Of a stretch of DNA of 64,000 bases, positions 38,412 to 46,079 are shown piece by piece. This stretch comes from a bacterium (GTDB lineage Bacteria; SZUA-79; Acidulodesulfobacterales; Acidulodesulfobacteraceae). The notes under the pieces were generated by a model. It was not told the DNA's origin. It saw only the letters and a list, made by a program, of their open reading frames with translations, and did no database searches. The stretch's first letter is position 1. Every line of letters begins with the position of its first letter. The stretch is taken from assembly GCA_021784835.1 (NCBI GenBank), contig JAJYHI010000155.1, positions 22,990-86,989 of the forward strand. Reading direction: 5' to 3'. The translations under genes were made by a program, and so were the position numbers.

Positions 38412-38927
38412 ATGTCTATAAAAGTCAGAATACCCACGCCGTTAAGGTCCTTAACAGGCGGAAAAGCCGAAGTAGAGTCGAACGGCTTTACCATACTCGA
38501 AATTATAAACGATTTAGAAAAAAATTTTTCAGGCATTAAAGAAAGGATATGCGAACAGAACGACCAGGTCAGGAGATTCGTCAACGTCTATCTTAACGAC
38601 GAAGATATAAGGTTTATAGACAGTATAAATTCCAAAGTTAAAGACGGGGATACGATTTCCATAATTCCCGCAATCGCCGGAGGGGTTTCCGAAAAAAAAA
38701 AGTTTTATCTTAACTATCCGCAAGATGTTATTAAAGAGCCCCTTATATATCTCATAGGAAAAAATTTTAACGTAATAACCAACATTAGAAGCGCCAGCAT
38801 CTCGAACGATATAGGCATAATCGCGATAGAACTTGAAGGCAGTCCCGACGAAATAGAAAAAGCGGTAAAATTTTTGGAATCTAAGGGAGTAACCGTAGAA
38901 CCCATAGTCCTTAACGTAGTGGAATAA
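38412..38927 (+). CDS. Ubiquitin-like sulfur carrier (MoaD/ThiS type) fused to a NIL domain
   Basis: 171 residues. Residues 1-91 form a beta-grasp MoaD/ThiS-like domain ('VRIPTPLRSLTGGKAEVE', 'VKDGDTISIIPAIAGG') ending in Gly90-Gly91. A NIL-type ligand-binding domain (about 97-171; 'KEPLIYLIGKNFNVITNI') follows, the type also found at the C-terminus of MetN. A carrier needs a free C-terminal Gly-Gly to be adenylated and thiocarboxylated, so the protein must be cut after Gly91. The JAMM protease encoded five genes on is the candidate. NIL may sense methionine or a related ligand. AGGAGG precedes the ATG. Confidence 0.88.
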   Translation: MSIKVRIPTPLRSLTGGKAEVESNGFTILEIINDLEKNFSGIKERICEQNDQVRRFVNVYLNDEDIRFIDSINSKVKDGDTISIIPAIAGGVSEKKKFYLNYPQDVIKEPLIYLIGKNFNVITNIRSASISNDIGIIAIELEGSPDEIEKAVKFLESKGVTVEPIVLNVVE

Positions 38928-38999
38928 AAAAATAATTAATCGTATAACCGGCTGCGGCAGGCAAAGAAATAAAGGCGGACCGGCAACGGAGGAAAAATT

Positions 39000-39803
39000 T
39001 TGGAATTCACCGAAGAACGGATTAAAAGATATGCGCGGCATATAATATTGCCTGAAGTAGGCGGCGAAGGGCAGATGAAGCTATTATCGTCCAAGGTTTT
39101 ATTGATAGGAGCCGGCGGTCTCGGCGCGCCTTGCGGATACTATCTCGGCGCGGCGGGAATTGGAACGCTGGGCATAGTAGATTTCGACACGGTAGATTTG
39201 TCAAATCTTCAAAGGCAGATATGGCACGGCACTGCCGACGTCGGAAGATATAAAGTCGATTCGGCGAAAGATTCCATAGCGCGGATTAATACCGACGTAA
39301 AGGTCTTAACTTACAAGGAAAGTATAAATGCCGCCAACATAAAAGATTTAATAAAAGATTACGACGTGGTCGTAGACGCGACCGATAATTTTCCTACGAG
39401 ATATCTTATAAACGACGCCTGCCATTTTATGAAAAAGCCCCTCGTTTACGGCTCCATTTTTCGGTTTGACGGGCAGGCAACGGTATTTCTGCCAGAAACC
39501 GGACCGTGCTACAGATGCCTTTTTCCCTCTCCCCCGCCCGCCGGCCTTGTTCCAAGCTGTCAGGAAGCCGGGGTTCTGGGAGTTCTTCCGGGAGTGATAG
39601 GCGCGATTCAGGCAAACGAGGTCATAAAAATTATTTTGGAAATTGGAACTACTTTAAACGGCAGGCTTTTGATTTACGATGCCTTAGATATGAAATTTAC
39701 AGAGATGAAATTAAGAAAAGATAAAACATGCCCGCTGTGCGGAGAAAACCCGAGCATTTTTGAATTGATAGAATGCGGCGACCTCTGCGAATTCAGGAGC
39801 TGA
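39000..39803 (+). CDS. E1-like adenylyltransferase (ThiF/MoeB/HesA family)
   Basis: 267 residues from TTG at 39000 (GGAGG 8-12 bases upstream). The nucleotide motif 'LLIGAGGLGAPCGYYLG' near 35-50, 'DFDTVDLSNLQRQIWHG', and the two CxxC zinc pairs ('CYRC', 'CPLC') are all present, and a candidate thioester/persulfide Cys is in 'PSCQEAGVLGVLPG'. It should adenylate the C-terminal Gly of the carrier and help convert it to a thiocarboxylate. It lies 72 bases after the carrier gene. Confidence 0.9.
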   Translation: MEFTEERIKRYARHIILPEVGGEGQMKLLSSKVLLIGAGGLGAPCGYYLGAAGIGTLGIVDFDTVDLSNLQRQIWHGTADVGRYKVDSAKDSIARINTDVKVLTYKESINAANIKDLIKDYDVVVDATDNFPTRYLINDACHFMKKPLVYGSIFRFDGQATVFLPETGPCYRCLFPSPPPAGLVPSCQEAGVLGVLPGVIGAIQANEVIKIILEIGTTLNGRLLIYDALDMKFTEMKLRKDKTCPLCGENPSIFELIECGDLCEFRS

Positions 39804-39902
39804 AAATGCGCCTGCGCGGCGAGCGCCAAGACGCATAACGATAATTATAATATGATGCCTAAATATAACCTAAATATAAACGCATACAGAGGTATAAATT
39901 AA

Positions 39903-40151
39903 ATGTCCGGATATAAAGAAAACGGCGAATTGAATATTAAGGGAGAAATCTGCCCTTTTACGTTCGTAAAATCCAAACTCGCCTTGGAGAAGATGAAAAA
40001 AGGCGAAATTTTAAGGGTCGTAGTCGATTACGAACCCGCCATCAGAAACGTTCCTCGCTCTATGGAGGAACAGGGGCATAAAGTTCTCTCCGTCAATAAA
40101 ATTAACGACACCGATTACGAAATTATCGTGGAAAAAGATGGAAAAAAATAA
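39903..40151 (+). CDS. TusA/SirA-like sulfur-transfer protein
   Basis: 82 residues. The family cysteine is Cys17 in 'GEICPFTFVKSKLALEKM', with 'EQGHKVLSV' as the later signature. The usual CPxP motif is CPFT here. TusA-like proteins carry persulfide sulfur between donors and acceptors; here the likely acceptor is the E1/carrier pair. It overlaps the next gene by 14 bases, so they are translationally coupled. Confidence 0.88.
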   Translation: MSGYKENGELNIKGEICPFTFVKSKLALEKMKKGEILRVVVDYEPAIRNVPRSMEEQGHKVLSVNKINDTDYEIIVEKDGKK

Positions 40152-41058
40152 TCCTTATATTTTTAGCGCTTTATGGAACATAGGGGCTACCGGAGCGGTT
40201 CTTTTAAATAAAATAATTAATCCGGGAACGGGGTCGAAATTATACGCAAAATTGGAATGCCTTAATCCGGGCGGCTCCGTCAAAGACAGGCCTGCTTTAT
40301 ATATGCTGAAAAATGCCGTGGAAAAGGGCCTTCTAAAAACCGGAACCACTATAATTGACTCCTCCTCCGGCAATACGGGTATTTCTTACGCGATGCTCGG
40401 GGCTTTCATGGGAATCAAGGTTAAAATTTACGCCCCTTCAAATATGAGCGACGAGAGAAAAAAAATAATGCGGCTTTTCGGAGCCGAGTTAATCCTTACG
40501 CCTGCGGAAGAAAGCACCGACGGGGCGATAAAAAGGTCGATAGAGGAATACGAAAGGGGAGGCAGGGATTTATATTATATGCCGGACCAGTACAATAACC
40601 CGTTTAATCCTATCGCGCATTACGAAACTACGGCGATGGAACTGCTCGAACAAACCGGCGGCAATATAGACTATTTCGCCGCAGGCATCGGCACGGGAGG
40701 AACGATATTGGGCGTGGGGAAAAGGCTTAAGGAATATAACGATAAAATTAAGGTCGTGGCAATAGTCCCCGACAGCCAAATACACGGAATAGAAGGATGG
40801 AAATATAACTATTGCCTTAATTTCGAGGGTTTCGACCACAATAAAATAATAGACGATTTTGTTAAGGTCGATACGGAAGGCAGTTATGCCATGCTTAAAA
40901 GGCTCGTCAAGGAAGAAGGTCTTTTATGCGGATTTTCTTCCGGAGCCAACGTGTACGGAATCTATAAGCTTGCCGTCAAATATAAAGGAAACTTTGCCAC
41001 CGTTCTGCCCGACACGGGTTCGAGATATCTTTCGACGCGCGTGTTTTCCGATTTTTAG
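40138..41058 (+). CDS. Cysteine synthase family PLP enzyme (CysK/CysM type)
   Basis: 306 residues. PLP lysine is Lys49 in 'NPGGSVKDRPAL'. 'SSSGNTGISYAM' near 80-91 is the substrate loop and 'GIGTGGTILGVGKRLKE' near 182-198 the phosphate loop. It probably replaces the activating group of O-acetyl- or O-phosphoserine with sulfur. The context matches M. tuberculosis CysM, which takes sulfur from the thiocarboxylated carrier CysO. Which serine ester it prefers is not visible. It overlaps the tusA-like gene. Confidence 0.88.
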   Translation: MEKNNPYIFSALWNIGATGAVLLNKIINPGTGSKLYAKLECLNPGGSVKDRPALYMLKNAVEKGLLKTGTTIIDSSSGNTGISYAMLGAFMGIKVKIYAPSNMSDERKKIMRLFGAELILTPAEESTDGAIKRSIEEYERGGRDLYYMPDQYNNPFNPIAHYETTAMELLEQTGGNIDYFAAGIGTGGTILGVGKRLKEYNDKIKVVAIVPDSQIHGIEGWKYNYCLNFEGFDHNKIIDDFVKVDTEGSYAMLKRLVKEEGLLCGFSSGANVYGIYKLAVKYKGNFATVLPDTGSRYLSTRVFSDF

Positions 41059-41193
41059 CTTTATTTATATTTATCAAAACATAAAACGCTTTCCGGCAAG
41101 CGCGGGCGGAAATTCCCGGAATATAGGCAAAAGCCGAATCTGGATTGATAATTTACGATTAAACTAATTATTTATTTGCGTTATCTTTATTTT

Positions 41194-41628
41194 ATGCCAA
41201 TAATAATACAGAAAAATGAACTCGAAATTATAAAAAAGCATGCGGAGGAAATTTTCCCATACGAAGCATGCGGAGGACTTTTAGGAAGGCTCGAAGGCGA
41301 AAATAAAATCATCGTAAAAGTTTATCCCGCCGAAAACCGATTCGGAAAAATAGCATGGGACAGCTTTGAAATAGAACCCAAAGATATGCTCGAAATGGAT
41401 AAAATTTCAAGAAAGGAGAATCTGGATATTTTGGGGTTTTACCACACTCATCCGAACCATCCGGCAATTCCGTCAAACTTCGACATAAACGCTTCGTGGC
41501 CTTATTATTCCTATGTGATACTTTCGGTAAAAGGCAATAGCCCCGGCTCCGTCTCCGATATTAAAAGTTACCTGATGCCGGATAGGAATTCTTCGCCGGT
41601 CGAGGAAGAAATTATTGCCGGCAAATAA
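41194..41628 (+). CDS. JAMM/MPN+ metalloprotease (Mec/HcyD-like)
   Basis: 144 residues from the ATG at 41194; a TTG 18 bases upstream is possible but has no better ribosome binding site. The JAMM zinc motif HxH-x7-SxxD is complete: 'HTHPNHPAIPSNFD' with His84, His86, Ser94, Asp97, plus catalytic Glu24 in 'FPYEACGGLLG'. Related enzymes cut a residue or extension from ubiquitin-like carriers (HcyD) or release cysteine from CysO (Mec). It is the last gene of the cluster. Confidence 0.9.
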   Translation: MPIIIQKNELEIIKKHAEEIFPYEACGGLLGRLEGENKIIVKVYPAENRFGKIAWDSFEIEPKDMLEMDKISRKENLDILGFYHTHPNHPAIPSNFDINASWPYYSYVILSVKGNSPGSVSDIKSYLMPDRNSSPVEEEIIAGK

Positions 41629-41991
41629 AAGACATCGATAATAACCGCTATTTTTTACTCATTTTCCCTTTTATTCTCAAAAATAAGATTAAACGAATAT
41701 CTGTTACATTCGAGCATTTTAGCGCATTAGTGCTTCGCAACGATTACTTCCGCCATCTCGTTTTTAAACCTTGCTTATCTAAAACTATGCACTACGGCAT
41801 GGAAAGCCCTGACCGGGACGACCGGATTTGGACGAGTTACATAAATATCTATATTAATATTGTCATTATCTTTCTATCGGGATAAAGACCGTAATAAAGG
41901 CTGGAAAAGAAGTAGGCCGGGAAGAACTTGAAAAGGTCAAAGAATTAAAGGTTGGATATGATATAATATAAAAAGTTAGATGAGGTTGCAA
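41629..41991. other. Gene-free gap between JAMM protease and Fic genes
   Basis: 363 bases with no supported gene. At 41882-41971 a short + frame without a start codon ends in '...KVKELKVGYDII' just ahead of the Fic gene and may be a gene relic. No strong terminator was found after the JAMM gene. Confidence 0.35.
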
Positions 41992-42735
41992 ATGAATAGA
42001 GAAAATATAGATATAGAATTAAATACTTCTTTAAACGAAATAGACGCCGTTAATTCGTCTTACCATATAGCCGTAAAGCCGGACAAAGAGTTTGCGCTTT
42101 TTCTTTTTAAAAAAGATAAAATCGATTATATTTACAACATATGCTCATTGGAAGGCAATCCAATGACTTTCCCGGAAGTACAGACCCTCTTGGACGGAAT
42201 TACCGTTGGCGGCCACAAAATAGAAGACGAACAGCAGGTTTTAAACCAGAATAAAAGCATATCGCTTTTATTCTCTATACTTCAAAATAAAGAATTTAAA
42301 TTAGACAAAGAAACATTCTGCAAACTTAATAAAATAGTATCAGAAGGCGAATCCCTCAAGCCGGGGGAATTTAGGACGGCGCAGGTGACAATCGGCGGAA
42401 CCGATTATATCCCGCCGAAAGCAGACAAGTTAGACGAGTTGTTTATTCAAGGCGTTAAAAAAATTTCAAAGATTGAAAATCCGGTTATACGTTCTTTCAT
42501 ATTTTTCGGATTCGGAAGCAGATACCAATTTTTCTGGGACGGGAATAAAAGAACGAGCAGGCTTATGGCAAACGGTCTTTTAATAGAAAACGGATATCGG
42601 GCTTTAAATATTAAAGCAAAAGACGGGCTTGAATTCAATAAAACTATGATAGAATTTTATAATTCCAACAATTATAACGTTTTATTGTCTTACCTTTTAC
42701 CTTATTACGAACATTCTATTAACCTTGAAAAATGA
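41992..42735 (+). CDS. Fic-fold protein with a non-canonical motif
   Basis: 247 residues from the ATG at 41992, preferred over an in-frame ATG 12 bases upstream because GAGG lies 6 bases before it. The Fic domain covers about 90-215. The motif HxFx(D/E)GNxRxxR reads 'QFFWDGNKRTSR': Asp, Gly, Asn and both Arg are kept but the catalytic His is Gln179. An EGN-type segment, 'SLEGNPMTFPEVQ', is present near the N-terminus, as in autoinhibited Fic proteins. Fic proteins AMPylate targets via that His, so activity is doubtful. No antitoxin gene is evident. Confidence 0.82.
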   Translation: MNRENIDIELNTSLNEIDAVNSSYHIAVKPDKEFALFLFKKDKIDYIYNICSLEGNPMTFPEVQTLLDGITVGGHKIEDEQQVLNQNKSISLLFSILQNKEFKLDKETFCKLNKIVSEGESLKPGEFRTAQVTIGGTDYIPPKADKLDELFIQGVKKISKIENPVIRSFIFFGFGSRYQFFWDGNKRTSRLMANGLLIENGYRALNIKAKDGLEFNKTMIEFYNSNNYNVLLSYLLPYYEHSINLEK

Positions 42736-42907
42736 ACGCGGCTTTAATATTTTTTTATTTACAAGTTTATCGTTATACCGGAATCTAACGATAGAAAAAC
42801 CGGTTCGTTCATTCTGGGTCACTCTTGTGAATCTGTTCTTTTAACGTTTTTAACCCTCCTTGTGATTTTATTTGTAAATATAACAAATATAGCACAAAAA
42901 AAGAGTT

Positions 42908-42965
42908 CGGTTTTAAAATTTAACTAAGACGAAAAAAATTGATTGTCATTTAAATTTTAAAACCG
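42908..42965. repeat. Perfect 16-base inverted repeat, 26-base spacer
   Basis: CGGTTTTAAAATTTAA (42908-42923) is the exact reverse complement of TTAAATTTTAAAACCG (42950-42965). It is too long to be due to chance alone in this region, although AT-rich. It lacks a T-tract in either direction, so it is not a classic terminator; terminal repeats of a small element are possible. Confidence 0.8.
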
Positions 42966-43114
42966 TCTATATATAAAGCATCTTTTTAGCTTTATTTAAC
43001 TTAGATGTTTCTTTTATACGCAAATACCGCATAAACGGCATATTTTTCCGATGAAAACGGCATGCTTTTTCAATACATACGAAAAAATATATGCTTATAT
43101 CCGCTTTCGCGGGT

Positions 43115-43206
43115 ATCGGCGTCCGCGTCTATCGAAGCATTTCGTTTAGCATAAAGTCTTTGGCTTTATAAGCGCTAAACTCCATATCTTTGATGCGGAC
43201 GCCGAT
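43115..43206. repeat. Long imperfect hairpin (MITE- or REP-like)
   Basis: ATCGGCGTCCGC (43115-43126) pairs exactly with GCGGACGCCGAT (43195-43206); weaker pairing continues inwards, including CGTTTAGC with GCGCTAAAC, and a central ATAAAG (43151-43156) with CTTTAT (43164-43169). The whole unit is 92 bases. Confidence 0.75.
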
Positions 43207-43248
43207 GGACGCCCGCCTTGTGAAAAGTTAAATTCCCGTATTGTCATG

Positions 43249-43309
43249 CCCGCATATCTTTTGCCTGCGTTTATCAAGGCATGCCTTTGATGCAGGCAAA
43301 AGATGCGGG
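43249..43309. repeat. Near-perfect 61-base palindrome
   Basis: The arm beginning CCCGCAT (43249) with CTTTTGCCTGC pairs with GCAGGCAAAAGATGCGGG (43292-43309), and the centre is the perfect AAGGCATGCCTT. One arm has a 2-base AT insertion and a small mismatch near GTTT. The sequence TGTCATGCCCGC at its left edge resembles dispersed bacterial palindromic repeats. Confidence 0.82.
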
Positions 43310-43399
43310 TACGGTTAAAAGCCGTCCATATTCAAACGGTTTATCCGGAAAATAAAAAATTCTATTGCAGGTTCAAGGTTTAAGTTTACATCTTTAAGT

Positions 43400-45475
43400 T
43401 TACATCATGCCGCCCATAATAACAGTACTGCCGGTACTGCCCGGAATGCCCATATGCCCTATAAGATACATGGGAACCGTTTGTTCCGTCGTAGAAAAAC
43501 CAGCCGGGAACGCGAACGTAAAATATGACCCGCCGGATGTCATCATGCCGTACAAACCTTTTTGCATTGCAGTAACCCCTCCGATGTATGCCGTATTAGA
43601 GGTATTGCCGTAATATGCGTTAAAAACGGCGGCCATATTTCCGAGTATTCCTGCAACGGTGGACGGAGTCTGCCCGGCATTGGGAATAGAACTATCCGTA
43701 ACTAAATTCTCTAAGGAAGTGCAGGCATTAGACGTTAAAACCGGGTTGGCCGGGTTTGCGGCATAAGCCTCGTCTATACAGGAAGCAAGTCCGTCCGCCA
43801 TTATTACGAGATACGGTTCTATCGGCGACATATAGAAGTTGGGGCTTTGCGAAGGCTGGCCGTCAAAACTTGCGTCTTCCATGCTCATTATGCCGGCGGC
43901 GGTTAATCCTAAGCCGGTTGCGTTGGCCTGCTGGTTATAGCTATAAATCTCCTGCGCGATAAACGTCGTATATTCGTTCATGGTTATACCGCCTGCGGGA
44001 ATCTGCGCCGGTATAACGGCTTCAAGCTCTATGGGTCCTAGCGTAGCCTCCAGATAATAGCTTGTATCGGCGGACACCGGATTATAGGAAAGGGTAAACG
44101 CTCCGTCGCCGTTCGTAGTAACCGGAGACGCGTCTAAGGCGGCGCAGGAAGCGCTTGCCATTTCGGTGCATCCGTAAATCTTAACTGTGGCTCCGCTCAT
44201 GGGGGTTAAACCGCCGTTAACCGTTCCCGATACGGATACCGACGACGAGGCGGTTCCGGTTCCGGTCGAAATTGGGGCGGAAGATGCGGGAGCGGCGTTT
44301 ACCGAAGCCGAGGGCGCGCCTTCGCCCCTGCTGTTTACGCCCGATATTTCAAAATAGTACGTCGCGCCGTTGGTTAGGCCGGTAACCGTATAAGCCGTTG
44401 CCCCGATAGACGAGGCGATTTCGGCATAAGGTCCCCCTGCGCTCTGAGATTCATAAACATTATAACTCGTTGCGGAAATATCGGAATCCCAGTTTAACGC
44501 GACCTGGGCGTTACCGGGCGACGCCGTTAAGCCCTGCGGAGCGGCGGGGCTCGGTATTATCATCATCGGCATCGACGATGGCGATGAAACGGGCATGCCC
44601 GACCATCCAGCATATCCCGTAGCAGACGTAGCAGACTGCGCAATGCCGTAAATCGCGGACTGCATTCCTTCGGCTGCCGCTGTGAAAGCGGTTGAGGCGC
44701 CCGAAACATTGGCCGCATTTTCAATCGCGATAATATTTCCCATCATGTCTAAGGTTGTAACCGGTTCAACTAATCCTAAAGGCGCCGCCACTCCCGACGG
44801 CGTAACGGCCGTAGAAATACCAGAACATGCGGGAATTCCGGAAAAGCTGCCCGAGTTTGAAACCGCGGGGGCGACGCATGCCGCGAGGGCGTTAGCTAAC
44901 ATTATCATATTGGACTGCAAAGGTTCCAAGCTCGAATCCACGCCCGTCGAGGCGGGGCCGCCGGATGGATTTACAAGGGTCAAAAAGCCGCCCATGGACG
45001 ACGAAAGACCTTGTCGAATAGCATCCATCGCGACGACCGTCGTATATTCGTTGACATTTACATTCGAAGAAGGAGCGTCGGCAGGACCGGCGATGGCATT
45101 CAGCATGACATTGCCCAATGTAACCTGCACATACAGGTTAGGATTTCCCGAAGGCGGGGTGTAAGTAATCGTAAAATTGCCATTGGCGTCGGTCACGGTA
45201 GAATTTCCGACGGGCGTGCAGGTATTAGAGGGACTCGACGTACCCGCCAAGCAAAGTTGAACGGTTGCGCCCGCTATTGCCGGTCCGCCAGCGGCATTTC
45301 CGGTAATAGTTTCGGACGTCGGACCCGACGGCGCCGGGTTTGAACCGCCGCCCATAGAACCTCCCCCTCCTCCCCCGCCGCCGCAACCCGACAACAAAGT
45401 TAAACCTGCGATGAGAAAAAGCGATATAAAAAGAAAAGAAAATAATGGTAAAACCTTTTTAAATTTATTATTCAT
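43400..45475 (-). CDS. Large predicted lipoprotein with duplicated modules and an FN3 domain
   Basis: 691 residues. A signal peptide ends in the lipobox 'LLSGC' (Cys31) followed by a run of glycines. Two copies of one module occur, about 55-290 and 420-691; each begins with a carboxypeptidase-regulatory-like strand set ('AGATVQLCLAG' / 'SGATVKIYGC', '...DANGNFTITYTP') and contains a 'VNEYTTVVA'/'MNEYTTFIA' segment. A fibronectin type III domain lies between them (about 315-400; 'APQGLTASPGNAQVALNW', 'VTGLTNGATYYFEISGV'). It is probably a surface or outer-membrane protein; function unknown. Confidence 0.82.
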   Translation of the reverse strand: MNNKFKKVLPLFSFLFISLFLIAGLTLLSGCGGGGGGGGSMGGGSNPAPSGPTSETITGNAAGGPAIAGATVQLCLAGTSSPSNTCTPVGNSTVTDANGNFTITYTPPSGNPNLYVQVTLGNVMLNAIAGPADAPSSNVNVNEYTTVVAMDAIRQGLSSSMGGFLTLVNPSGGPASTGVDSSLEPLQSNMIMLANALAACVAPAVSNSGSFSGIPACSGISTAVTPSGVAAPLGLVEPVTTLDMMGNIIAIENAANVSGASTAFTAAAEGMQSAIYGIAQSATSATGYAGWSGMPVSSPSSMPMMIIPSPAAPQGLTASPGNAQVALNWDSDISATSYNVYESQSAGGPYAEIASSIGATAYTVTGLTNGATYYFEISGVNSRGEGAPSASVNAAPASSAPISTGTGTASSSVSVSGTVNGGLTPMSGATVKIYGCTEMASASCAALDASPVTTNGDGAFTLSYNPVSADTSYYLEATLGPIELEAVIPAQIPAGGITMNEYTTFIAQEIYSYNQQANATGLGLTAAGIMSMEDASFDGQPSQSPNFYMSPIEPYLVIMADGLASCIDEAYAANPANPVLTSNACTSLENLVTDSSIPNAGQTPSTVAGILGNMAAVFNAYYGNTSNTAYIGGVTAMQKGLYGMMTSGGSYFTFAFPAGFSTTEQTVPMYLIGHMGIPGSTGSTVIMGGMM

Positions 45476-45583
45476 AAAAATTTCTCCTTAATAGCCGTTT
45501 AAACGTTAAACGGCATGCGTTTTAACTTAATTGCGCTAAAATTAAGCGATTAATAAAACTTTGGAATTAAATAAAATAGGAAA

Positions 45584-46003
45584 TTATATGGATACCGGCT
45601 TTGGAGGATGGGCGATATTGTGGATGAAACGTTTATGATACAGCGATTTTATAAAATAAACGTATTTATAAAATCTGCGGTATATTATAATTTTACTTCC
45701 TGAAGCGGCTGGAATATTGCGGCATTCCAGACAAACGGCGAAAGCGCCGCAACCTGTTTTACGTAAAGGAGTATTTTTGATTTTTGAAATATCGAAAGAG
45801 CCGGACTTCGCTGTTCCCGTTCCATTTACGGATGCCCCCATAGACTGCCGCATGTGCATTCCCGCGTGAACAGCCGCCATCGTCATCGGAATATTAAAAA
45901 TATAACTGAAATCTGTAATGATAATAAGATAGAAAATAGCAACCGCAACGGGAGGAAAAAACAAAAAAATCCTATATTTTTTATTTGAAAATAATCTATT
46001 CAT
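45584..46003 (-). CDS. Hypothetical protein with one N-terminal membrane segment
   Basis: 139 residues, not recognised. About residues 11-32 are hydrophobic, with a Met-rich 'HAGMHMRQSMG' after them and a Cys pair in 'KTGCGAFAVCLECRN'. No homologue is evident to me and the ribosome binding site is weak, so it may be spurious. It sits between coaBC (downstream) and the large lipoprotein gene, all on the minus strand. Confidence 0.4.
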   Translation of the reverse strand: MNRLFSNKKYRIFLFFPPVAVAIFYLIIITDFSYIFNIPMTMAAVHAGMHMRQSMGASVNGTGTAKSGSFDISKIKNTPLRKTGCGAFAVCLECRNIPAASGSKIIIYRRFYKYVYFIKSLYHKRFIHNIAHPPKPVSI

Positions 46004-46079
46004 TTTTACATAATATCATTTAATATTAATTATTGCAAATAAAATATTTTTACAGCGTATGCGCCGCCGTTTTTATTCC

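Larger units (their letters stand above)
42736..43399. other. Gene-free accessory stretch with three inverted repeats
   Basis: 664 bases with no supported gene on either strand. It contains a perfect 16-base inverted repeat, a long imperfect hairpin and a near-perfect 61-base palindrome (separate entries). On the minus strand CCTCCT at 42855-42860 looks like a ribosome binding site, but only fragments of frame follow. Confidence 0.6.

Noticed and set aside
38529..39041. 170-codon minus-strand frame opposite the carrier and E1 genes
   Set aside because: Phe/Tyr-rich shadow of conserved genes, no ribosome binding site or domain.
41882..41971. Short + frame before the Fic gene
   Set aside because: It has no start codon and no recognisable domain; kept only as a possible relic.
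42770..42870. Short minus-strand frame after a CCTCCT site near 42855
   Set aside because: No suitable start codon follows the ribosome binding site and stop codons interrupt it.
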